This document shows positions 37,844 through 47,842 of a stretch of DNA of 64,000 nucleotides, piece after piece. This stretch comes from Toxoplasma gondii ME49 (taxonomy: Eukaryota > Apicomplexa > Conoidasida > Eucoccidiorida > Sarcocystidae). The stretch covers positions 5,356,183 through 5,420,182 of the forward strand of contig NC_031477.1 of assembly GCF_000006565.2 (NCBI RefSeq), given 5' to 3'. How positions within the stretch are numbered: the first letter of the stretch is position 1; every line of letters begins with the position of its first letter. The position numbers and the translations under genes were made by a program. The notes under the pieces were generated by a model that was not told where the DNA came from, did not search any database, and was given only the letters and a program-made list of their open reading frames with translations.

Positions 37844-39503
37844 TGTCGAGACAAACGGAAGTGACAGAGGACGAAGGACGGGAGGAGAACGAAGAAAGGG
37901 AGAAGAAAGAAGAAGGCAGAGTTTCGAGTCAGAAAACAAGGTCTGAGAGCAGGGCAAAGAAAGCAGGAAAAGGTGACGTCGGAAAGAGTTGGAGAAAGCC
38001 GTCCAGAGAGAACCAAGGGAGATGGAGAGCCAGAACCAAGCACAGAGGCAAAAGAAAAACAGAAGTGTGAAGGAATCTATCAAAAGAAATGAACAGGCAG
38101 ACGCCCTGCAGGGCCCAGGAGTGCCGAGACGCCGCAGCAGAGAGAACCTGAGTTTTGCCAAGGAAAACAGGACTAAAAAAATCGGAACAAGGACATCCAG
38201 ATAAAAACAGATGTGGACTGTTCTGTCCGTTCTGCCCGCCGCGTGGGTTTTTGGCCGCCACGAACTCGCTCAGGTGTATCGACACCCGACGGTCGACTTG
38301 GGGTGTACATACACTGGAGCTTCTGGCGGGCACAGAGAGGAATGGCGCACACCGCGAGTTGGAAAGAGTGAAGGAGCTCAAAAGAACCATGGCACAAAGG
38401 GAACTCGGCACACTTCTGCTCGAGCGCCGGACGGTCCCCTCCGCGCCCGAAAAAAGCGTCGCGTTTCTCGCGGTTTTTTCCCTTCGCAGAGTGGGCGACT
38501 CCTCTCGCTCTCAGTCGCGACGAACACATGCGGAAAAAGGCTTCTTGGAAAGCCGTAAAACCTGCCGAAACTCTCGAGAGTCTTCGCATGCGAGACAAAC
38601 AGAGCAAACAGAGACGTGCACCTCAGAACCGGCAGAGCGCCGCGTCTGCGCGGCCGTCCGTCTGCCCGACAGCGTTGGAAACTTTGCGCCCGACTGCAGG
38701 TCCTTTCAGTGGCTTTTCTCACAAAACTGTAGACGGTTTCCATTTCTTTTCAGCGTCGCAGGGAGAACGCGACGAGCAACATCTAGTAACCCTTCGCAGC
38801 GTCGCGGCGCAGATCAGAAAGCAAGAGACACTCTCAGACGGCTTCTGTTCCTCTCTCCTATATCGGCTTACCGTCTCTCTCGTTTTTTCGCGTTTGCTCC
38901 GTTTCGCGTTTGCTTCTTTCTGCAGCCGTCCAACGCACGCTTCTTGTTTTCAGAGAAGACCCTGCGCCGGAGACTCTGTAGCCCCGCGCGGAAGGACTTG
39001 GTGGATCTTGGAAGTCGCGCATCACTTGCCTTTGCACATCTGCCAGCTTACATCTAACCGATTTTCGAATATCTGTTCCTCCGTCTTTCTGGTCGCTTGG
39101 GGATCCCCGAGTCTCCTGTGTTCTTCCTGCATCCCCTGTTTATTTCCTTCTCGCTCCTCTTCTCTCTCTTCCTGTTTTCCTTCTCTCTCTTCCTTTTCTC
39201 TCTCTCTTCCTCCTCTTCCCACTCTTTTCTCTCCTTCTCTCTCTTCCTTCTCTCCTCGCGCCTTCCTCTCTTCTTCCTCTTCTTTCCTTCCTTTCTCGCT
39301 CCGACATTTTCTTCTTGCCTCTTCCGTTGTCTCGTTGCTTTCTCTTCCGATTGCTGGCTTCCTCTCTGCTCGAACCGCTGCCTCTGTTCGCTTTTTTCCT
39401 CTCGCTATGCGGGGTCCACCAGTTAGTCGCCAGCTCTTGCCTCTCGTCTCGTCGTTCTCCCTTCTCTCTCTGCCCGCTCTCCTGTCCGTTTCTCTGCTGC
39501 GCA
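37844..39503. other. Shared upstream region of divergent GNAT and cytochrome c genes
   Basis: A bidirectional promoter region of 1.66 kb. From about 39130 to 39503 the plus strand is almost pure C/T (CTCTCTTCC words), ending at the cytochrome start codon. GCATGC-type words occur at 38528-38600. I see no convincing coding sequence. Confidence 0.65.
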
Positions 39504-41463
39504 ATGTCGCGGAACTCGAGAGAACCGGGAAGCTCCCAACAGAGGCGACGCGCGTTCAGCGACGACGATGTTCCAGACGATTTCGTCCTGCCCGACGGAG
39601 ACGTCGAGCGCGGAAGGATCCTCTTCAAAAAACACTGTGCTCAGTGCCACTGCATTAACCAGTACAACATCCAAGCTTCAGGATGCACTCTCGTCAGTCA
39701 TACGCATTGACACAGACATACTTATATTTGTGTGTGTGTGTGTGTCTACGCACAGATATACATATCTATCAGTAACTAGTCATCTCTCTACATATATATA
39801 TATATATCCATGTACGAGTTCCCGTCTATCTCTCTGTCTATGTCCGTCTAAATCTGTCTATGCGCGGCTGCCTATATATATATATATATATATATATGGA
39901 TTTGCTTGCATGTGTTTGCATTTCTAACTCTCTAGGCAGATACGGGTGCCTCAGTGGGCATCTGCGTGCTTGGATGTAGATGTACATTTGTATCTTTGTC
40001 TCTCAGTTGGGATAGGTGAATGAGGTGGATTTTTTTCACTGTTTTTTTTCTCAGCTGGGACCTTCGCTGTACGGCTTATATGGAAGAACAGCGGGGGCGC
40101 AACCTCGGAACTCGCTGCTGCCGTCCTCCCCCACCATGAAAGAAAGTGGCGTTGTCTGGACAGGTACAGAATGACAACGTTGGAAGCGAAGTGGAGAGGA
40201 GCTTTCTTCTCGAAAGCAAAGACCGTTCTTCTCTCCTCGACTGTTGTCTCTGTTTCCTTCCTTCCCTCGCAAACGCCTCCTCACGCGCTATCCCCGTTGG
40301 TGTTCCCCTTCACCCGCTTCTTTCCCCTCCGGCTTCCGTGTTCTCTCTCTCGTCCTCTCTCTTGTTATCTCTGCTGTTCTGCTTTTTCTCCTCCGTTTTT
40401 CTCCCTCTTCCCACACTCTGTCTTCACTCGTGTGTGTCACTTCTGTCTTTTTCTCCAGACATCACCTTGATGCGGTACTTGAAGAATCCTCGCGCCTTTG
40501 CAGAGCATGCAATCAGCATGAACTTCAGAGGCCTCAGTGAGTGGCAGGTGAGCTGCCTCTCTATGCATTCGTCGTTCCATGTCTCCTTGTCTCTCTCTTT
40601 CCATCTGGAGCTCTCTTTCCGTTTCCTCGAGTTCTCGATCCACCTCTCCTTTCTTCTCGCTATTTCTCCGCCCAGCTTTCTTGCCTTCCGTTCCTCTCTT
40701 TCTTTCTTTTCGTCGATTCCTCTCCTTCCCTCCTCCTCCATGCATACCCGACACTCGCATACGGTTCGCTTTTCTGTCCATCTGTCAAGCAAAGCCCATA
40801 AGTAGGTACATACACACGTATATACCTATATATATATATATATATATGCATGTGTCAATATATATATATATATGTTTAAACGTGTAAGTTTATTCTTATT
40901 ATGTGAATGTCTCTGAACTGCACGCAGTGTTATTTGCGGCGTATAGAGTTAAAGGGTGTGGCCTCTAGTGAATTCCCCGTATCCTGTAGAGTGTTCTCTG
41001 GAGCTTCAGCAGTCTCTGCCTTTCTTCCGCTTGTCTCTTTCGAACTTCGTCTTCCGTACCTCCATCAGACCCTGCAAATCCACACATCCTCACTTTCAAA
41101 ACAGTCGTGCTTCAATTATACTTTCTCTTGTACGAGCGTGTATACATATGCATGTATGTAAGCGTAGTTATGTAGGCAAGTATGTATCCACATGTAACTG
41201 TGTAAGTGTTTTTTTGCCCGTGTATCTAGCTGGAGAGATATCTGTAGAGGTATACATATATATATGCGTAGAGGTGTATATATATATATATATGTAAATG
41301 TGCGTCGGAGCTACTGTTCCGTTGTTTTCTCGATAACTGTGTCCAGGACAGGGTGGATCTGATATGGTACATCAAAGCTGCTTGTCACCAGGACTGGCTG
41401 CCTCAGCACACGCGCCCTCTGGAAGAAGTTTTCAAGGTCAGAGAAGAAGACAGAGGAAAGTAA
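39504..41463 (+). CDS. Divergent cytochrome c (4 exons)
   Basis: A soluble haem electron carrier of the mitochondrial intermembrane space, by family. Exons: 39504-39692, 40055-40163, 40459-40547, 41347-41463; phases agree, 167 residues. Seen: GDVERGRILFKKHCAQCH with the CxxCH haem motif (residues 50-54 region), GPSLYGLYGRTAG (family GPxLxGLxGRxxG), VVWTDITLMRYLKNP, a candidate axial Met in AISMNFRGL, and RVDLIWYIKAA. The family's GTKM is absent, and both N-terminal (about 35 residues) and C-terminal extensions exceed the usual length of about 105-115. It therefore resembles the second, divergent apicomplexan cytochrome (c-2) more than the canonical one. The first donor is GTCAGT. The last exon may instead splice from 41436 to 41604, ending ICAGHFGWEYSEEM and a few residues more. 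Confidence 0.85.
39722..39900. repeat. (TG)n and (TA)n microsatellites in cytochrome c intron 1
   Basis: TG repeats directly follow exon 1, then two TA runs. Further TA runs occur in later introns at about 40818-40875 and 41255-41295. Confidence 0.85.
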
Positions 41464-43155
41464 AGTGGCGAATTCGAGAAGCACTAGCTTGTTTCCCTCT
41501 GTTCAGAGTGGTGTATGTACACCTGGTGGGCCTGTGGGAGCGTGGATGGGTGTCCCCGCGCGCTCTGCAGCCAGCCGAGAGATCTCACGTCGTTTGTCAT
41601 CCGCAGATCTGCGCGGGTCACTTCGGATGGGAGTACTCAGAAGAAATGTGTGTTGTTCAAAACGTTTAATTATAGATGCGCATGTAACGCGCGTCGTCGT
41701 ATACAAACATACACTGTATTCATATATATATATATATACATATATATTATACTCGCAATGTGTAGGAAAGTGCGTCTATCTCTAAACATGTCTTTCGTCT
41801 ATTGTAGACGTGCATGTGATGACATGTGTTGATGTGCAAACAAGCCTATATATACATTCCGCTATATCTACATAAATCTACATACATCTACACCAATATG
41901 CATATATATATATATATGCTTTTATTTCGGATTCGCAATGCGTGGAAGGCGCGTCTTTCAACAGAAGAGACAGAAGTGTGACTCTTATATTTTTTTTCCT
42001 TGAAAGACGAAGACCGTGGTCGAAGAGACAGCCGAGATGGCGAGCGTTCGATGAGCTACAGAAACGAGGAGGCAATTTCCTCAAATAGATCTGTCTCCTC
42101 TCTGAACATACAACAGAAAGTTCACTGACACTCTTCTCTCTCCTTGCCTTAATACACAGTGCCTCCAAGCTACCTCAATACTCGAGGTGCATTCACGTCT
42201 GCTTCTATTCAGAGACATAGAGATACACACAGATAAACCGCTATATGCGTATACACTATATATTTATATATATAATATATATATATAATATATATATATA
42301 TATGTATGTCTGGATGTACAAGATTCACATCTTCCGCTTTTCATGGAACTACATGTAGGTGTATGCATAGATAAACAATATATATATATATATATACATG
42401 TAATTGTTGGTATTTGCATGCACTCCAAATATAAATGTGTCAGTACATCCGTGTGAGTTTGCCACTGTATTCACTGCCCCGAGGAATGAAGAATGCCGCG
42501 AACGAGAACGCACGACACACGCTTGAAACGATCTCTGAAGATGTGGCGACCCGCGAGTCAGCAGAGCGCGGAGGCGGATCCGGGTGTACAGACACCTGAA
42601 GGGGTTTCGTAGCTGCTGTGGAGAGTTGCTCACGGCTGTCCGTTTCCAAAACTGTGTCTTTTCCAAAGCTGTGTCTTTTCCAAAGCTGTGTCTAGGTCCG
42701 GCGAGGACAAGCGGGCTTCTTCGCCTTGTCAGGATCTCTCGCTAACGCAACCGAGTGCGTCGCTGGCTTCCACGCGAGCTTCAGCGTTACCCAACAGTCT
42801 AGCGGGGTCGTTCCTTCACCGAAGCAAGCAGACGAAATAGCAGTCTTTTGAAGAAGTTCGTCTCTTCTCGTTCTCGCAGGGGCGGAAGCTCGGATTTTCT
42901 CCGTCTCCGCATCTCTCGACTCAGGACTTCTCTCCACCAGGATTGCTAGAGCTCTGTGCAGCTGGGGACTTCCTTCAAGCAAGAGGTTTGCAGAGGGATT
43001 GCACGGTTGACAGAGTGTTTCCACACGGACAGAAAGATGCGCACAAATCGCGATTTCCTAGCACAGTTCCGCTGCTGGAGGCACTCCCTTTCCAGCGACT
43101 CGCCATGCGCCCAGGAGCCTCTTGAGTCTTTTCGATTCTCTTTTTCCTCCGTTCC
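41464..43155. other. Intergenic region between convergent cytochrome c and MetAP2 genes
   Basis: It holds TA runs at about 41719-41752, 41898-41920, 42240-42306 and 42376-42398 and a three-copy 17-bp tandem repeat at 42643-42693. A minus-strand frame at 42692-43024 (110 codons) lies just past the MetAP2 stop and is probably 3' UTR. A possible last cytochrome exon lies at 41604-41669. Confidence 0.65.
42643..42693. repeat. Tandem repeat, 17-bp unit, 3 copies
   Basis: Three head-to-tail copies of TTTCCAAARCTGTGTCT: the first has AA where the second and third have AG, otherwise they are identical. It lies about 460 bp downstream of the MetAP2 stop codon, so it would be transcribed in a long 3' UTR. 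Confidence 0.9.
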
Positions 43156-43612
43156 TCAGAAGTCGTCTCCGCGAGAAACGACCTCGACAGAGTTCTTGCC
43201 GATGAAGACAGTGTGCTCCATCTGCGACGTGAAGGAACCGCGAACGTCGCTTAGAGGTGGATACGGACAGACGATCTGCTTCTCCACCAGTTGCTTCAGC
43301 GCCAGCAGGTGGTGCGTACACCCCAGATCTTCTAGCCAGCGTCGGCAAAAGGCCAAAGTTCCAAAGTTCTGCGCAGAAAACACACAAACCCCCTAAAAGG
43401 ATTCGTATACACAAATCCGCTTTAAAATATATATATACATATACGTATATATAAAAGCAGATACACGCATAATATGTATATGTATATAAATGTATAGGTA
43501 TGGACACAAACATGTACATACATGGAAATCTATCTATCTATATATATATATATGCATATGCGCATAGGTGTTATCAAACGAAATGGACCATGTACTCTCA
43601 TCAGGTGTCTTG

Positions 43613-43687
<75 letters not shown>

Positions 43688-44037
43688 TTATATGTATGCT
43701 GCCGAGTGTGGCCGCGGATCTCTGGCGACAGCTGGGTTTTTCTGGTGTGAGGAGTTTTCCTTCCGCCTACGTCGTCAATGACTTTGAGGAGATCTTTCGC
43801 GCTCTTCAAACGCAGTGCGGCGAACTGTGCATGCGCGTCTTTCATGTAGTGAGAGCAGTCGTTTTCCTCAGAAACGTGAGCACGTCCCGTTGACGCAAAA
43901 GTCTCGATCGCATACACCTCCCCCTCTTCCATGATGTTCGACGGCGCGTGACTTGTCTGCCCTCCCGGCGCCTTGACGATCGGCACTGACTTTCCTAAAA
44001 AACAAGACAGTCTTTCACACTGCATTCACGTGTATAC

Positions 44038-44070
<33 letters not shown>

Positions 44071-47000
44071 CATACATACATACATACATGTGCGCATGTT
44101 GTGCTAAGAAGAAGAAAATTCCGGGAGACGGTGCACTCTGTAGACGCATGTATATGAACGTGATTTTTTGCGTCGAGTCCCCGACTTCAACTTGAATTTC
44201 TCTCTGAAAATGTGTGCTCCTCGACAGAGTGGGAATCTGTATACATCTTTTAAGTAGCTTGCGGCGCTATATCCGTAGATCTACGTCTACATCTGCATGC
44301 ACGGGTTCTGACGGAACATGTCCATGCCACTGCATGGGCATTCTAAACTATCGCAGCAAAACACGAGTAGAAACGGAGTTTTGATTTTTCTTCTGTTTAT
44401 TTTTTCTATTTTTTAGCATTTTCTCTGTCTGTTCGCGCGTTTCTTCTTTTCTGGGCCAGTTTCCGTGTGTGCATTTGCCGCTGCCCTACAGCAGGTCCCC
44501 TCTGTTTGCAGCCGCTTTCCCCGCTTCTTCGCTTTTCTTGGTTCGCACCTGCGTGGATTCTGTACAGGTCGATGGAATGTCCTGTCAGGTTGCGGATGGA
44601 CTTTATCGGCACCATCTTCCCGTCGATTTCCATCTCGTAACTTTCAATTGCTTCTTGGATGAAGCCGCCAATCTCCGAAAGGCGGGCGTCCGCTCCTGCG
44701 TGCGAAATGCCGACGTTTGTTCCATCCTGAAAAACAGCACCCGACGACAAAGTACGAGCGTCACCGGCAGAACAACCACCAGCGCTGCGGAGAACAACCG
44801 CAATCGAGACGCAGCAGAGAGGCAACCTGACAGCGAAAAGCGAATCTAGGTAAAGCATCTGAGTCGCAACGGAGGCAAGAAAACCTGCCGCGGTCCCTCT
44901 TCGCAGGGTCTTGACACGTTGGAAACTTTGAGCATTGATCTAAAAGGCGCAGAAGCGTAACGAAAATGTGCTTTCTACGCAGGAATTCTCTGCAGAACAC
45001 CGAAACATTTTGAGCAGACATTCTAGGGGGAGGTGAGAGACGAATAGGGAACGACTTCCTGATCTGGAAACCAGGGAAAGAGACAAACCATCAACACGAG
45101 AAGGCAAAGGCAGACCCGACGACTGAAGAAACGACGACGGGGAACGCGGGGAGGTGCCTCAGCGAGCACTGAGGCAGATCGTGGTAAGAGACGCGGCGCG
45201 AGAGAAGACGAAGAGAGCGCCAGAGAAAAGAAAAAACGATGCCAAAAAAAAGATGAGAAAAAACGTACTTGCGTCGCTTGAATGAGGCTGTCGAACTTTT
45301 CGTCAAAGGCAATCGAGAACGCGCAATCGATAATGCGGCCACCAACTTGAACTCCGAAGTCCAGCTTGCAGATGTCGCCTGCAAAAAGAAAAACGCAACA
45401 CACAACCGCGTTGAGGTGTACGCGCACCTGGTCCTCCAGTCAGACGCATGCGTCGAGCGGTAACAGTCGCCGATGTCGAAATCCGCAGCACCCTCTTTCC
45501 AGTCTTCACGATCGCTTTATTGAGCGCCTCTTCCACCCCGAGAATCTCTCCAGTGTCCATACACCCCAGCCACGCGGAGGCTTGCCGACAGCAGCCCGAA
45601 GGCGCCTCTCTGTTGAATCGCGAGATCGGCTTCGTCCCACCGTTTCTTCCTCGGCTCAATTCTTGCCCTGTTCAGCGGCTTTCCCCCTCGTCTTTCTCTC
45701 TCTCCGCCTCAGCTCTCTCTCTGTCTCCTCGGCTTGTCCTTCTCGCTTTTCCGATCGCAAGTCTCCGCCCCGGCGATTGCGGCGCCTTTCTTCTTTCCGC
45801 GGCTCTTCTGCTTTCTTCTGATCCCTCCCGTCCCGAGTGTCTAGAAGACATCGCGCGTTTTCCGCGTCCAGGTGCGCAGTCGCTTCATCGAGAACGAGCA
45901 CCGAGGCCCTGTTGGTCAGAGCCTGCGGGCGCTCCCTCGACCATTTCGTTCTCTCGGCTTATGTTGGAAGCCGACAAAAACTTGTCGACTTTGCAACAGT
46001 AGGCACGAAGAGAGAGACACCTGCGAGCCTCGAGTCTCTGCCCTTTGAAACGCGCTGGTCTCCGTCTCCACGTGGATGTCCACCTCGCATGCGAAGCCGG
46101 CACAAAGGGCATGCAGACAACAAGCGACGGCAAGCCATTCCGCCGTGAACGCCCCATAGTCGCGTGCTCTTTCCGTCGAGCCTACCTTGCTCGAGCACTC
46201 GATTGTCTCCGGGATTCGGTGTATAGTGCGCTGCACAGTTGTTCAGGGAACAGCCGGTAGGGAAGCCCCAGCCGCGGTCCAGTTTGTGCGCTGCAATCAG
46301 TTCCTTCGACTTCGCCTCCAGCGAACGACACAGATCAACCAGCTTCACACCTGGGCGCGCGACGCCTTGGATGTACCGCCGCACCTGCAATCCCAGGAAA
46401 CGCGACCGAGAAATGCGACAGACGCCTCACTTGGCAATCGATGCGAGGGCTTGCAAATGGTCTCAGCGACGTGTGAAGAGAAACTCCCGCCCCCCAAACC
46501 ACGAGCTCTGACTCTCAGACGCCTACTGAATCCACACGGGTCTTGACACTGTTCGGCTTTCACCCCGACCGGAAAAGTGACAACTTCGACTCTGCTGGAC
46601 CGCCTCCTCGCCAAATACGACTAGAGAGGAAAGAAACGGGGTCGGGACGCGGGGAAGCGAACGGGTGTGTCTTGACACTCTAGGGAGATGCGGAACAGCA
46701 CGGATACACGCCTCCATCGGCACCTGACGCGGGCGACGCACCACCGCCGGCTCGGCTCTGTCCGAGACCTGGGCTCGCGACAGGCTCGACAACGACCTAC
46801 CTCACAGCTGTCCATGAATCTGCATCTCTACACATGCAAAAATTAGTCAAAAACAAATAAATATATAAATATATAATGTGGCAGGGTGTACAGAAATGCG
46901 TATGCATGCAGAGAGGAGAAGAACAGGAGAGAGACACGCAAGTGTGTCGACCCGAAAAAAGTATGACGCGCACCTGGCGATGGCATTCGGCGGCCTGGCG

Positions 47001-47842
47001 GATTGCTTGGATGTCGACTGCCTCCAAGCGCACCGCCTCGCGATCTTCCGCCGCAGTCGTCCGCTTGGTTTGTCGGATTTCGCCTGACGAGTTTCGAGAA
47101 GAACGCACAGACTCCATCGTGTGCATGCGCGCAGTGGCTTCCAGGCGCGGCAGGCGCATATCCCCCTCTACCTAGCTCGGGTGTGCAGACACACACACTC
47201 CCCAGAGTGGCACGGTGTTGACCATGTCGACCCTGCATCAAGGCTTTCTGCATTCGGTGTCTCTTGTCAAAGCAGCGGTTCGAGGCGGCTCTCAAAAGAA
47301 GCATTCGCACAGCCTTTGAACTGCCCACAGTCTGCACTTCAGGCACACTGACGGTCCGTCCGCTGCGGGTGTCTGTACGCCCCAAGCGAGTGTGGCGCGG
47401 ACCGCCGAATGGCAAGAAGGCCCCGAACACGCTGGCTCTGGACCGTCTGTCCGGAAGACGCACCTGGCGGGTACAAGCCATCGGAGAAGACTTCATGCAT
47501 GGGCTTTGTCGGCGGCCATGTCTGTTTTTCGGGGAAAGAGGTCCACTCTTTCACGCGACGCAGGACTGTCGAGTTCTCCTCGGATTGTTTCTTCGCAGCA
47601 GCAACTGCCGCGGATCCGGGTGCGCAGACTCCGTTCGCCGTCTTGTCTGCTGCACCAGCCGTCTTTTTCTTTTTCTTCTTCTTCTTTTTCTTCTTGTCTC
47701 CAGCTGCGGCTCCGCCTTCCTCGCCTTCGTCTTCTTCCTCCTCTTCCGGCAGGTCCTCTTCCCTCACAGGTTCGTCGTTCTTCGGCACTTCTGGGGTCGA
47801 CTCCGCCGCGGCGCCCGGAGCCTCCGCTGCGACCGGATCTTC
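43156..47842 (-). CDS. MetAP2: Methionine aminopeptidase 2 (7 exons seen; first exon unresolved)
   Basis: A cytosolic dinuclear-metal peptidase that removes the initiator methionine from nascent proteins; the family is the fumagillin target. Minus-strand exons: 47842-47464, 47083-46974, 46384-46186, 45378-45269, 44726-44549, 43994-43771, 43368-43156. Every phase agrees, giving 470 visible residues against 478 in human. The N-terminus has a Glu-rich run and an 11-Lys run (the p67-type eIF2-binding region). All metal and catalytic residues are present: His in [10 protein letters not shown], Asp/Asp in [12 protein letters not shown], His in [12 protein letters not shown], Glu in [12 protein letters not shown] and Glu in QMEHTVF; it ends EVVSRGDDF. 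The 5' end is uncertain: the reading frame enters through an acceptor at 47843, and no in-frame ATG with a good donor is clear upstream. An ABC-transporter relic lies in the intron at 45379-46185. Confidence 0.94.
43615..43695. repeat. (TA)n microsatellite in MetAP2 intron
   Basis: TA/GTATA units lie in the intron before the last exon of the minus-strand MetAP2 gene; related runs occur at about 43420-43560 and 44033-44092. The roughly 10.9 kb after 44092 have none. Confidence 0.85.
45460..45935 (-). pseudogene. ABC-transporter nucleotide-binding-domain relic inside a MetAP2 intron
   Basis: On the minus strand at 45931-45839 one frame reads [28 protein letters not shown], an ABC ATPase Walker B plus D-loop ([11 protein letters not shown]). 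The preceding C-loop signature (LSGGQ) is missing; the overlapping frame shows ENEMVEGAP, suggesting a frameshift or deletion there. About 300 bp further on, [17 protein letters not shown] (45536-45486) resembles the segment after the D-loop, but the H-loop His region reads ISTSATVT instead of IAHRLSTV. No Walker A was found. It appears to be a decayed genomic copy of the end of an ABC transporter gene. MetAP2 exons flank it on both sides. Confidence 0.62.

Noticed and set aside
42692..43024. 110-codon minus-strand frame just past the MetAP2 stop
   Set aside because: MetAP2 ends at a conserved EVVSRGDDF stop at 43156; the frame is best explained as 3' UTR and has no known domain.
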